Below, one piece after another: positions 1 to 8,138 of a stretch of 64,000 nt of DNA. Source of the stretch: Microbacterium marinum. Its GTDB lineage: Bacteria; Actinomycetota; Actinomycetes; Actinomycetales; Microbacteriaceae. The position numbers and the translations under genes were made by a program. The stretch is from assembly GCF_014204835.1 (NCBI RefSeq), contig NZ_JACHMD010000001.1, positions 1,550,001 to 1,614,000 of the forward strand, written 5' to 3'. Each line of letters begins with the position of its first letter. Positions within the stretch are counted from its first letter, which is position 1. Below the pieces are notes generated by a model. That model did no database searches, was not told the DNA's origin, and was given only the letters and a program-made list of their open reading frames with translations.

Positions 1-48
1 ACGTCGGGCTGACCGCGAGCGGATGCCGCGCCCGGGTACCCTTGAGCG

Positions 49-570
49 GTGCCTCATCCGACCCTCACACCCGCGACCGACGCCGACCACGACACGATGC
101 GTGCGCAGTTGGGGCGTCCCATGCGCGGTGTGGTCGGCATCGCGGCGCGGTGCGTGTGCGGCAACCCGACGGTCGTGGCGACCGAGCCGCGGCTGCCCGA
201 CGGCACGCCGTTCCCGACGTTCTACTACCTGACGCATCCGGGCGCGACGGCGGCGATGTCGGCGCTCGAGGCGACGCAGGTCATGCGGGAGCTGACCGAG
301 CTGCTCGAGGGCGACGAAGACGTGGCTTCGCAGTACGCCAGCGCGCACGCGGCCTACCTCTCCGATCGTGCCGTGCACGGTGAGGTGCCCGAGATCGAGG
401 GCATCTCGGCCGGCGGGATGCCGACCCGGGTGAAGTGCCTGCACGCTCTCGCCGCCCACTCGCTCGCCGCGGGGCCCGGCGTGAACCCGATCGGCGATCT
501 CGCGCTGGCCCGCGGCACCTGGTCGCCGGAGCGCTGCACGTGTGCGGAACCGCGCGAGGCGACCGGATGA
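49..570 (+). CDS. DUF501 domain-containing protein
   Basis: A 173-residue protein that I recognise as the actinobacterial DUF501 family; its biochemical role is unknown. Typical family features are the early segment with paired cysteines (RCVCGNP) after a GxPxRG-like stretch, the FPTFYYLTHP block near residue 60, and a second cysteine pair near the C-terminus (KCLHALAAH, then CTCAEP). Four spaced cysteines suggest a metal or redox site, which is inference. In Actinobacteria this gene usually follows an FtsB/DivIC-like gene, and the first 12 bases end in TGA, which could be the end of such a gene. The GTG start is the first in frame. Its stop overlaps the start of the next gene (ATGA), so the two are probably cotranscribed. 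Confidence 0.85.
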   Translation: MPHPTLTPATDADHDTMRAQLGRPMRGVVGIAARCVCGNPTVVATEPRLPDGTPFPTFYYLTHPGATAAMSALEATQVMRELTELLEGDEDVASQYASAHAAYLSDRAVHGEVPEIEGISAGGMPTRVKCLHALAAHSLAAGPGVNPIGDLALARGTWSPERCTCAEPREATG

Positions 571-1865
571 GGTTCCGGCGCGCCGTGCTCGCCGGTGCCG
601 TCGTGGCGGCATCGGTGCTGTTGAGTGCCGCCGCGCCGACGCCGACCGCCGATCCTGAGCCGCAGGTCGATCCGATCCGCAACATGGAGTACTGGCTCGA
701 CGAGTACGGCGTGAAGACGGCGTGGAAGACCACGCGGGGCGAGGGCACCACGATCGCCGTCATCGACACCGGCATCGGCGAGGGCGCGGACGAGATGAAG
801 GATGCCGTCGTGGGCGGCGCCGACTTCTCCGGCATCGGCACGCCCGACGGGCGCACGCCGATCGGCGATTCCGATTCCGATCACGGCAGCTGGGTGGGTT
901 CGCTCGCCGCGGCGCGGGGGACCGGGAGCGGCAAGGGCATGGTGGGCGTCGCGCCCCGCGCCGAGCTGCTGTCGCTGTCGGTCGGGTTCACCGACGACGC
1001 GACCGTGCCGTTCGTCGATCAGGTCGCCGAGGCGATGCGCTGGGCCGTCGATCACGGGGCCGACGTCATCAACCTCTCCTTCACGACGAACACCCTCGAC
1101 TGGGACCCGAAGTGGGATGACGCCTTCCTCTACGCCGCCGAGAACGACGTCGTCGTGATCGTCGCGGCCGGCAACCGCCAGAGCGGTACAGAAGAGGTCG
1201 GCGCGCCCGCCACCATCCCCGGGGTGCTCACCGTGGGCGGTGTGGATCGCGAAGGTCGGGCGAGCAACTCGGCATCCACTCAGGGGATCACCATCGGTGT
1301 GTCGGCCCCGAGTGAGGAGCTGCTGGGGCTGTCGGCCAACGGCGACCTCGTCATCTGGGAGGGCACGAGTGGGGCTGCGCCGCTGGTCGCGGGGATCGCC
1401 GCGCTGGTGCGGTCGGCTCATCCCGACTTGGATGCCGCCAACGTCATCAACCGCATCATCAAGACGGCCGATCCAGCGGCGGCGCAGCGGACCGTTCCGA
1501 GTGCGCTGTACGGCTACGGCACGGTGAACGCGGCGGCGGCGGTGTCGCGGTCGGTGCCGGCGGTGTCGGAGAACCCGATGGGTGATCTGGCGGAGTGGAT
1601 CCGGCTGTATCGGCGCGCGGATGCGCCGTCGGCACCGACGCCGACGACCGCTCCCGCGACGGTTGCGCCCCTGCCCGAGGCGGAGCCGCCGACCGAGGCG
1701 GGATCGGCGCTGCTGCCCAGTGCGGACACGCTGCGGTACGGCACGGTGCCGCTCGTGGCGCTGAGCCTGGGGTCTATACTTGTCGTGCTCGGGGTCACCG
1801 CCGCTGCCCGTCGCATCAAGTCGGCACGCCTCTCGCGTTCGCCGAGCCGCCCAATCAAGGAGTAA
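567..1865 (+). CDS. Mycosin-like S8 serine protease, membrane anchored
   Basis: A 432-residue subtilisin-family protease. It has an N-terminal signal or anchor segment (about residues 5-23), the catalytic Asp in AVIDTG (D67), His in DSDHGS (H106), the oxyanion Asn in AAGN (about 203) and Ser in EGTSGAAP (S268). A Pro/Thr-rich linker and one C-terminal membrane helix (about 395-417) with a basic cytoplasmic tail follow. This is the layout of mycosins, the proteases of type VII (ESX) secretion, but no EccB/C/D/E gene is nearby, so an ESX role is not shown. The ATG overlaps the preceding stop and gives a convincing signal sequence; longer in-frame starts lie inside the upstream gene. Predicted to act outside the membrane. 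Confidence 0.88.
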   Translation: MRFRRAVLAGAVVAASVLLSAAAPTPTADPEPQVDPIRNMEYWLDEYGVKTAWKTTRGEGTTIAVIDTGIGEGADEMKDAVVGGADFSGIGTPDGRTPIGDSDSDHGSWVGSLAAARGTGSGKGMVGVAPRAELLSLSVGFTDDATVPFVDQVAEAMRWAVDHGADVINLSFTTNTLDWDPKWDDAFLYAAENDVVVIVAAGNRQSGTEEVGAPATIPGVLTVGGVDREGRASNSASTQGITIGVSAPSEELLGLSANGDLVIWEGTSGAAPLVAGIAALVRSAHPDLDAANVINRIIKTADPAAAQRTVPSALYGYGTVNAAAAVSRSVPAVSENPMGDLAEWIRLYRRADAPSAPTPTTAPATVAPLPEAEPPTEAGSALLPSADTLRYGTVPLVALSLGSILVVLGVTAAARRIKSARLSRSPSRPIKE

Positions 1866-1873
1866 TCCGACTC

Positions 1874-3298
1874 GTGACTACCACTGTGCCCAAGATCCTG
1901 GTCGTCGGTGGAGGCTATGCAGGCTTCTACACCGCGTGGAAGCTCGAGAAGCACCTTCGCAAGGGGGAGGCCGAGGTCACGATCGTTGACCCGCTCCCGT
2001 ACATGACGTACCAGCCGTTCCTCCCCGAGGTGGCTGCGGGTGAGATCGAGGCTCGTCACGTCGTCGTGGGGCTGCGCCGTCACCTGAAGCGCACCCGCGT
2101 GGTGGTCGCGAAGGTCACCGGCATCGACCACGCGAACAAGACGGCGACGGTCACGCCCGAGGTCGGCGAGCCGTGGCAGGAGACGTACGACCAGATCGTC
2201 GTCACCGCCGGCGCTGTGTCGCGTACCTTCCCGATTCCCGGCATCGCCGAGAACGCGATCGGTCTGAAAACGGTCGAAGAGGCCGTCGCGATCCGTGACC
2301 GCATCCTCACGAACTTCGACCGCGCCGCGAACCTGCCTCCCGGGCCTGAGCGCGATCGCCTGCTGACCGTTGTCGTCGTCGGTGGAGGGTTCGCCGGTAT
2401 CGAGGTGTTCGCCGAGACGCGTGCGTTCGCGAGCGCGCTGCTGAAGTCGTACCCGACGATCGGGTTCGAGGAGACGCACTTCCACCTCATCGAGGCGATG
2501 GGGCGCATCATGCCCGAGGTGTCGCTGAAGACGAGCGAGTGGGTGCTGAAGGACCTCGCCAAGCGCGGTGCCAACGTGCACCTCGACACCCAGGTGAAGG
2601 GTGCTGTCGACGGCAACGTCGAGCTCTCCACCGGTCAGGTCATCCCGACCGATGTGATCATCTGGACCGCCGGTGTCATGGCGAACCCGACCGTCGTCCG
2701 CGGCAGCGACCTGCCCGTCGAGGAGCGTGGCCGCATCCGTGCGCGCGCCGACCTGCGTGTGGGTACGCCCGAGGAGATCGTCGAGGGCGCCTGGGCTGCC
2801 GGTGACGTCGCTGCTGTTCCCGACCTGACCGGTAAGGGTGTGGGCGGCTACTGCGTGCCGAACGCTCAGCACGCCGTGCGTCAGGCGAAGCTTCTCGCGA
2901 AGAACCTCACGGCCGTGCTGCGCGGCGAGGTGCCCAGCGAGTACATCCACCACAACCTCGGTGCAGTCGCGGGTCTCGGTCTGTACAACGGTGTGTTCCA
3001 GTCGAAGGGCATCGCGATCAAGGGCTTCTTCGCCTGGATCGCGCACCGTGGTTACCACGGCCTGGCGATGCCGTCGTGGGAGCGCAAGTTCCGTGTTGTG
3101 GGCGACTGGTGGCAGAACCTGTGGCTGGGCCGCGACAACGTCTCGCTCGAGGCGCTGCAGAACCCCCGCTACGTGTTCGAGGAGTTCGCCGCTCGTCCCC
3201 GTCCGGCCGCGCCCGAGGCTGCCCCCGCGCCCGCCATCGAGCCGAAGAGCGTCGCCGGCGAGAACGCTCCGACCGCTGGCGAGTCTGCCAAGGCCTGA
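1874..3298 (+). CDS. ndh: Type II NADH dehydrogenase (NDH-2)
   Basis: A 474-residue FAD-dependent oxidoreductase that passes electrons from NADH to the quinone pool without pumping protons. The FAD dinucleotide fold is at the N-terminus (VVGGGYAGFY, about 10-20), the NADH fold at about 165 (VVVVGGGFAGIE), and the second FAD contact in the AAGDVAAVPD segment near 310. The C-terminal region carries the amphipathic and hydrophobic stretch (GFFAWIAHRGYHG) that attaches NDH-2 to the membrane. A Pro/Ala-rich tail follows. The GTG start is 8 nt after the protease stop, and AAGGAG overlapping that stop gives the ribosome site. Longer in-frame starts would run into the protease gene. A terminator follows. 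Confidence 0.95.
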   Translation: MTTTVPKILVVGGGYAGFYTAWKLEKHLRKGEAEVTIVDPLPYMTYQPFLPEVAAGEIEARHVVVGLRRHLKRTRVVVAKVTGIDHANKTATVTPEVGEPWQETYDQIVVTAGAVSRTFPIPGIAENAIGLKTVEEAVAIRDRILTNFDRAANLPPGPERDRLLTVVVVGGGFAGIEVFAETRAFASALLKSYPTIGFEETHFHLIEAMGRIMPEVSLKTSEWVLKDLAKRGANVHLDTQVKGAVDGNVELSTGQVIPTDVIIWTAGVMANPTVVRGSDLPVEERGRIRARADLRVGTPEEIVEGAWAAGDVAAVPDLTGKGVGGYCVPNAQHAVRQAKLLAKNLTAVLRGEVPSEYIHHNLGAVAGLGLYNGVFQSKGIAIKGFFAWIAHRGYHGLAMPSWERKFRVVGDWWQNLWLGRDNVSLEALQNPRYVFEEFAARPRPAAPEAAPAPAIEPKSVAGENAPTAGESAKA

Positions 3299-3313
3299 CT
3301 CACGCTCGATTGG

Positions 3314-3342
3314 ACCCCGCCTGCCCTTGTGGCCGGCGGGGT
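3314..3342 (+). terminator. Intrinsic terminator after ndh
   Basis: An 8-bp GC-rich stem (ACCCCGCC pairing with GGCGGGGT) encloses an inner 3-bp stem and a short loop, 15 nt after the ndh stop, and is followed by the T-containing stretch TCGTCGTTT. This is the usual form of an actinobacterial terminator and separates ndh from the tRNA. Confidence 0.75.
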
Positions 3343-3426
3343 TCGTCGTTTGATCCGCGGATGCCGCCTGGGTGAGCGCGCGCTGCGGCCCGGCTCGCCC
3401 GCGGCTGGCGGCTACGCTGGCGGAGG

Positions 3427-3499
3427 GCCCCCGTAGCCCAATGGCAGAGGCAGGCGACTTAAAATCGCTTCAGTCTGGGTTCGAGTCCCAGCGGGGGTA
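3427..3499 (+). tRNA. tRNA with UAA anticodon (tRNA-Leu), short variable arm
   Basis: A complete 73-nt cloverleaf. The acceptor stem is 3427-3433 with 3492-3498 (G-U closing pair) and discriminator A3499. The D stem is GCC/GGC. The anticodon stem is GGCGA/TCGCT around the loop CTTAAAA, giving anticodon UAA. The T stem CTGGG/CCCAG encloses TTCGAGT. CCA is not encoded. The anticodon would read UUA leucine codons. Leucine tRNAs normally have a long variable arm, but here it is only 5 nt (TCAGT), so charging with leucine is assumed rather than shown. The accessory island begins directly at its 3' end, a common integration point. Confidence 0.9.
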
Positions 3500-3519
3500 C
3501 AACACGACTTTGGCTCGAG

Positions 3520-3888
3520 TTACTTGTTGATCTCCTTCATGACCCGAAGTTCCACCTCGAACAGCGGGGGACACGGTTTGTGGTCCTTCGGGCAGATGAA
3601 GGGGTCATTCTCGAATGCATTCGGCAGGAGCCGAAGAATCTCCTCAGCACACATAGAGCAGTAGTTCTCTGCTGCCATGTTGAGTGTGTCCTCCTCGGCG
3701 CCACAGAAGGTGATGCGCCACTCGGCGTCGCGACAACACACACCGTGAGTGATCGCGTCCGCGTCAGCTATCAGCCTGAGGGTGGCGTCGTCAGCTTCAA
3801 TGGCGACCGCGTTGTCACTAGATGTGGCAGGTTCCGGCGGCGTCAGGCTCGGCGTAGCCGGCGTTGGCGAGGAATGGATCGACGGCAT
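3520..3888 (-). CDS. Hypothetical Cys-rich protein
   Basis: A 122-residue protein I do not recognise. The first 30 residues are rich in Pro, Ser and Thr. The rest is acidic, with seven cysteines in a spaced pattern: CC near 46, FC near 56, YCSMC near 72, then ICPKDHKPCP. The CxxC and CxxxxxxC spacing suggests a zinc or other metal site (inference). The ATG is chosen because the longer reading frame merely overlaps the nuclease gene upstream. The gene starts 10 nt after that gene's stop on the same strand, so the two are probably one transcript. It could be an accessory or control protein for the nuclease, but nothing in the sequence proves this. Confidence 0.6.
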   Translation of the reverse strand: MPSIHSSPTPATPSLTPPEPATSSDNAVAIEADDATLRLIADADAITHGVCCRDAEWRITFCGAEEDTLNMAAENYCSMCAEEILRLLPNAFENDPFICPKDHKPCPPLFEVELRVMKEINK

Positions 3889-3898
3889 CCCGACCCCT

Positions 3899-4978
3899 CT
3901 ATAGGTATCGACGAACAGCAGCACGGATTGCGTCAGCGTGCTGGTAGATCTCGTCGAGGGATTCGATCGCGTGACGGGTCTCGTTCTTCTCTTCGTCGAG
4001 CAGGCCCAGGTACTTCTGCTTCGAATTGAAGTGGAGGCGCGCGAGCGGCTTCCGATTGTTGTCGTCGAGGAGTACCGCGAAGTAGCTCTTGGCATCACGC
4101 TGCGTAATTCGACTCGGTTTCACCTCGCCGCACGCGATCGCTTTCACGATCTGGTAACCCTCGAGCTCCTCGAGGGTGGTCTCGATCTCTGTGTCGCGAT
4201 CGAGGTCGAGCGCTACGACGGGCTCGCTCGTGACTGCTTCCTCTGCGACCAAGAGGGGAGTGGAGGCGCCAAGCGCGGTCTTGAGGCGATCGTTCACACT
4301 TTCGGTGAGGAACTGCTTTGATGCCTTGCCGACGAGCGTGGTGAATTGCTCCCGCACACGCTGCGTGAAGGAACCGTCGTACACGCGAGTGGTGAAGAAC
4401 TTGATCCACTCGTCGGACGGCTCACGGAACTGTGCCGCGATCTCACGCTTGAGCGCGCCGACGTACTTGAGCTCCTCCGCCGCGTTGATGATCGAATCGA
4501 GGTCGAAGCTCTCCTTACTGAGCTTCTGAATCTCGGCGATGAGCGTCTCGTCGATGTCGAGCAGATCGAGCACGAGGAATGGCTTCGCATCCATTCGGTT
4601 CGGCGCATCGAGGTCGGTGTAGAACTGCCACACCACACCGTTCGTCAGCACGGCGAGGCGCGCGTTGGTCACCGAGAAGTACCGGAACAGTTGGGACGCG
4701 TGCTCGATCTTGAGCTGGCCGAGGGAGGGCTTGCACTCGATGAGGATCTGCACCTCGCCATCGCGCACGATGGCGTAGTCGACCTTCTCGCCCTTCTTCG
4801 TGCCAACGTCGGCTGTGAACTCGGGGACGACCTCGAGTGGGTCGAAGACGTCATAGCCGAGGATCGTCGAGATGAATGGCATAACGAATGCGTTCTTCGT
4901 CGCCTCTTCGGTACCGATTGCCTCGGCTTGGTTCTTCACCTTCGCCGCCAACGCGGCGAGACGGTCCACAAACTCCAT
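3899..4978 (-). CDS. HsdR N-terminal-type nuclease-domain protein
   Basis: A 359-residue protein whose first 200 residues match the type I restriction enzyme HsdR N-terminal domain family. The PD-(D/E)XK signature is visible as D67 (EKVDYAI) and E81-C-K83 (ILIECKP), preceded by the family's usual TEEATKNAFVMPFI segment. No ATPase or motor domain is present and no HsdM or HsdS lies in the window, so this is a stand-alone nuclease rather than part of a type I complex. The C-terminal 150 residues are of unknown function. The ATG at 4978 has a good ribosome site (GGGGGAA). It is transcribed divergently from the MazG-like gene across a 119-nt gap and probably with the Cys-rich gene downstream. A phage-defence role is inferred. 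Confidence 0.8.
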   Translation of the reverse strand: MEFVDRLAALAAKVKNQAEAIGTEEATKNAFVMPFISTILGYDVFDPLEVVPEFTADVGTKKGEKVDYAIVRDGEVQILIECKPSLGQLKIEHASQLFRYFSVTNARLAVLTNGVVWQFYTDLDAPNRMDAKPFLVLDLLDIDETLIAEIQKLSKESFDLDSIINAAEELKYVGALKREIAAQFREPSDEWIKFFTTRVYDGSFTQRVREQFTTLVGKASKQFLTESVNDRLKTALGASTPLLVAEEAVTSEPVVALDLDRDTEIETTLEELEGYQIVKAIACGEVKPSRITQRDAKSYFAVLLDDNNRKPLARLHFNSKQKYLGLLDEEKNETRHAIESLDEIYQHADAIRAAVRRYL

Positions 4979-5097
4979 CGTTTCCCCCAGGATCGCATCG
5001 AATGTGCGTGAATAGGCCCGAGCGTATCGGAGAGATGCTTCGCATGGGCGGACCCGTGGAGCGTTGCTGCGCGATCCGCCCTGATACGGTCGCACTC

Positions 5098-5418
5098 GTG
5101 ACAAGTGAGCGCGTGCGTAAGGCCCTGAGTTCGTTCGTCGAGGAGCGGGAGTGGGCGCAGTTTCACACGCCGGTCAACCTTGCGAAGAGCGTATCCATCG
5201 AGGCTGCCGAGTTGCTCGAATGCTTCCAGTGGGGTGATGACGCTGACGCGTCACGCGTGCGAGAAGAGCTTGCTGACGTCGTGACCTATTGCACACTGCT
5301 TGCCATGCGGCTCGGTGTCGACCTTGACCAGATCGTCCTCGAGAAGCTGGCCATCACCGAGCGTAAGTACCCGGCTGATCGAGCGAAGGGGCGGAGCGCG
5401 AAGTATGACGCCCTTTGA
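5098..5418 (+). CDS. MazG-like nucleotide pyrophosphohydrolase
   Basis: A 106-residue all-alpha NTP pyrophosphohydrolase of the short MazG-like (RS21-C6/dCTPase type) family. The metal-binding acidic motifs are E35-x-x-E38-x-x-E41 (SIEAAELLE) and E57-x-x-D60 (EELAD), and the C-terminal KYPADRAKGRSAKY motif is typical. Such enzymes cleave (d)NTPs to NMP and pyrophosphate. The GTG start fits the family length; the longer reading frame has no family similarity upstream. It overlaps the next gene by 14 nt, which indicates translational coupling with the GIY-YIG/DUF2075 helicase. In this setting it may deplete or clean nucleotides during phage attack, which is inference. Confidence 0.85.
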   Translation: MTSERVRKALSSFVEEREWAQFHTPVNLAKSVSIEAAELLECFQWGDDADASRVREELADVVTYCTLLAMRLGVDLDQIVLEKLAITERKYPADRAKGRSAKYDAL

Positions 5419-7153
5419 GATCGAGCAGCTGACCTTTTCGCAGCCTGCTCTCAAGGAATGGGCTCGCGGAGACGAGCGTCGCAGAAACTGGCCCGTCGTA
5501 TACGTGATCGATGGCGGCGAGGCGAAGGGTGCAGCATCCGTTTATGTCGGTGAGACCGTCAACGCGGCTTCGAGGATGAAGCAGCATCTCGCCAACCCCG
5601 CGAAGGATGGGCTACGGAGCGTTCGCGTCGTGTTCGATGAGACCTTCAATAAGTCGGCGTGTCTGGACCTCGAGTCGCACCTGATCCGATGGCTCGCGGG
5701 GGATGGGCAGTTCACGGTGATGAACGGCAACGAAGGGATCATCGACGCGCGCTACTACGAGCGCGACGTCTACCGCGAGAGCTTTCGTGACATCTTTGAG
5801 CAGCTGCGCGCCGAGGGGATCTTCCAGCGGACGATTCCGGAGATCGAGAATAGCGATCTCTTTAAGCTGTCACCGTTCAAGGTGCTCACACCTGAGCAAG
5901 CAGTCGCTGTCGAGGACATCGTCGAGGGTCTGCTCGAGGATCTTGCGGCTGGCACACCGTCGTCGAGTGTGATCGAGGGGCATCCCGGTACTGGCAAGAC
6001 AATCGTTGCGATCTTCTTGATGAAGCTGCTCGCGGACATCCGCGACTACAGCGACGCTGACGAGATTGAGTCGGACTCGATGTTCGCCGAGTTCTTTGTG
6101 CCCGAGAATCGGGAGCTGCTCCGCGACCTTCGCATTGGCTTCGTCGTTCCACAGCAGTCGCTTCGTGAGTCAATCAAGCGGGTGTTCAAGAAGACGCCGA
6201 AGATCGCCCCGGAGCAGATCCTCAGCCCGTTCGATGTCGGGACGTCGGATACGCGCTGGGACATCCTGATCGTGGATGAGACGCACCGGCTGAATCAGCG
6301 GGCGAACCAGTCGTCCGGCGTCAACAACAAGCGCTTCATCATCAGCAATGAGAAGTTGTTCGGGGCCGACGATCCCGTGAAGACTCAGCTGGACTGGATC
6401 CGAGCGCAAAGCGCGCATCAGATCTACCTCCTCGATGTCGAGCAGACGGTGCGCCCGGCGGATCTGCCGCAGGCGATCCTTCGCGGGCTTGCCGAAGATG
6501 CTCGAGCTCAGCATCGCCGCTACCCGCTCGCGACGCAGATGCGGGTGCACGCGGGCGCCGACTACGTCGCATTCGTCCGGGGGATGCTTCGTGGCGAAGC
6601 GGAGTCCGGCGGTCGCCCGGACTTCGGAGACTATGACCTTCGGCTCTTCGACAACCTGGCAGAGATGCGCGCGGAGATCTTCGCCCGGAACGCCGAGCAC
6701 GGACTTGCTCGTCTTATCGCTGGCTACGCGTGGGACTGGAAGAGCAATCGCGACAAGATGGCCTTCGATATCGAGCTCGACGGGCTGCAGTTGCGTTGGA
6801 ACAGTCAGTCGAAGGACTGGATCAGCAGCCCCGGGTCGATTGACGAGGTCGGTTCGATCCACACCGTGCAGGGGTACGACCTGAATTACGCGGGCGTCAT
6901 CATCGGCAATGACCTGCGCTACGACTCAGTAGCGGGCCGGCTTTACATCGACCGGGACTCGTACCGCGACGCGAAGGGCAAGGAGAACAACAAGCAGCTG
7001 GGGATCGTCTACTCCGACGGCGACCTGCTTGAGTTCATCCGGAACATCTATGGGGTGCTGCTGACGCGGGGGATCCGCGGAACTTACGTCTACGTATGCG
7101 ATCCGGAGCTGCGGGCATATGTCGAGCGCGCTCTGGCCGAGGCGAAGCAGTAG
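5405..7153 (+). CDS. GIY-YIG nuclease-DUF2075 (Schlafen-like) helicase fusion
   Basis: A 582-residue fusion. Residues 28-110 form a GIY-YIG nuclease domain (VVYVI at 31-35, VYVG at 46-49, then the R/H-containing helix SRMKQH and a glutamate in DLESHLI). From about 160 there is a DUF2075 P-loop helicase domain, related to the Schlafen group 3 helicases: Walker A GHPGTGKT (192-199), Walker B DILIVDETH (about 286-294), and late motifs near VGSIHTVQGYDLNY and LLTRGIRGTYVY. It should use ATP to act on DNA or RNA and cut it. It starts inside the end of the MazG-like gene, so the two form an operon. Exact substrate is unknown; antiviral defence is inferred from architecture and island context. Confidence 0.85.
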   Translation: MTPFEIEQLTFSQPALKEWARGDERRRNWPVVYVIDGGEAKGAASVYVGETVNAASRMKQHLANPAKDGLRSVRVVFDETFNKSACLDLESHLIRWLAGDGQFTVMNGNEGIIDARYYERDVYRESFRDIFEQLRAEGIFQRTIPEIENSDLFKLSPFKVLTPEQAVAVEDIVEGLLEDLAAGTPSSSVIEGHPGTGKTIVAIFLMKLLADIRDYSDADEIESDSMFAEFFVPENRELLRDLRIGFVVPQQSLRESIKRVFKKTPKIAPEQILSPFDVGTSDTRWDILIVDETHRLNQRANQSSGVNNKRFIISNEKLFGADDPVKTQLDWIRAQSAHQIYLLDVEQTVRPADLPQAILRGLAEDARAQHRRYPLATQMRVHAGADYVAFVRGMLRGEAESGGRPDFGDYDLRLFDNLAEMRAEIFARNAEHGLARLIAGYAWDWKSNRDKMAFDIELDGLQLRWNSQSKDWISSPGSIDEVGSIHTVQGYDLNYAGVIIGNDLRYDSVAGRLYIDRDSYRDAKGKENNKQLGIVYSDGDLLEFIRNIYGVLLTRGIRGTYVYVCDPELRAYVERALAEAKQ

Positions 7154-7347
7154 ATCCAATTCAACCCAACCGATCGCAACACTGCGTCAGAGGAGCGACC
7201 GTAGCCGGGCTTCCTTGCGCGCCGGCTATGCGAGCGCAGAACGCGGTCTCGTGCGCAGCCGCAGTTGTCATCAGTCGCGCGGCCCGCTCGACGACCCGCT
7301 TGCGGGTGTGGAATGCGCCAATCGCTGTGTCGCGCCTGTCCGCCAAG

Positions 7348-8127
7348 ATGGGGTGCGTGACCGACGCGATAGACGGCCTGTTCGATCCCAGCCGCAGCGA
7401 GACCCCTCCCGCCGTAGACATCGCCACGCTCAGACAGCTACTTCAGGCGCAGGCAAACACGATCGTCGCCGTTGGGACTGGCGGCGAGCGCATACAGAAC
7501 GTGGATTCGCGGTGGCAGCGAGACACGCGCACACTAAACGCGAACTTCCGACGCCTTGGACTCCCGCCACCGTTCCCCTGGGATGGGCTCTGGGACTGGT
7601 ATGGGTATTACTCCCAGAACCTCGCGACATACCAGGAGCGTCGGAGCTACGTTCGCGAACTGACGCAGAACGCCCTCACTCGGCTCGACCAGATCGAAGC
7701 TCGCGGCGGCATCCATGACCCCGCCGCGGGCGATGACACGCCGACGTGGCAAAACCTCAATGGCCGAATCGCAGGTCTCGTCGAGGAGTACTCCAGCGCA
7801 CGAGACCGCGACGGCTGGCAAGACGTAGGGCGACGCAGCCGGGAGATTCTGATTGACTTCAGCAAGCTGATCGCGGACCCAACCATCGTGCCTGAGGGGC
7901 AGGAACCACCGAAGGGCGCAGACGCGAAGGCGTGGTTCGATCTGTTCCTCGCGAAGTTCGCGAGCGGACGTGACAAGGCGGAGCTGCGCTCCACGATGAG
8001 GGCCGTGTGGGACCTGGCTCAGAAGGTCACTCATGGAGACATCACGGACGTTGACGCGTTCGCAGCTGCGCAAGCGACCGTAATGGTCGTGCGCACGGCA
8101 CAGATGCTGAAGCGTGACGCAGAATAG
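7348..8127 (+). CDS. Hypothetical helical protein, possible HEPN-like C-terminus
   Basis: A 259-residue protein, largely alpha-helical by composition, with no family I can name firmly. The N-terminal part contains an aromatic stretch (PFPWDGLWDWYGYYS, about 70-85). The last 60 residues (LRSTMRAVWDLAQKVTHGD then a helix ending in VVRTAQMLKR) resemble the short helical domains with a conserved histidine found in abortive-infection and HEPN-type proteins; this is a weak resemblance only. The ATG at 7348 is chosen; a GTG three codons later is equally possible. Eleven nt separate it from the small TTG-start gene, and the 823-residue protein follows, so these three likely form one unit. Function unknown. 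Confidence 0.65.
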   Translation: MGCVTDAIDGLFDPSRSETPPAVDIATLRQLLQAQANTIVAVGTGGERIQNVDSRWQRDTRTLNANFRRLGLPPPFPWDGLWDWYGYYSQNLATYQERRSYVRELTQNALTRLDQIEARGGIHDPAAGDDTPTWQNLNGRIAGLVEEYSSARDRDGWQDVGRRSREILIDFSKLIADPTIVPEGQEPPKGADAKAWFDLFLAKFASGRDKAELRSTMRAVWDLAQKVTHGDITDVDAFAAAQATVMVVRTAQMLKRDAE

Positions 8128-8138
8128 GAGGGTATTCC

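Noticed and set aside
3520..3888. Cys-rich island protein as a ferredoxin
   Set aside because: The cysteine spacing does not match 2Fe-2S or 4Fe-4S ferredoxin patterns.
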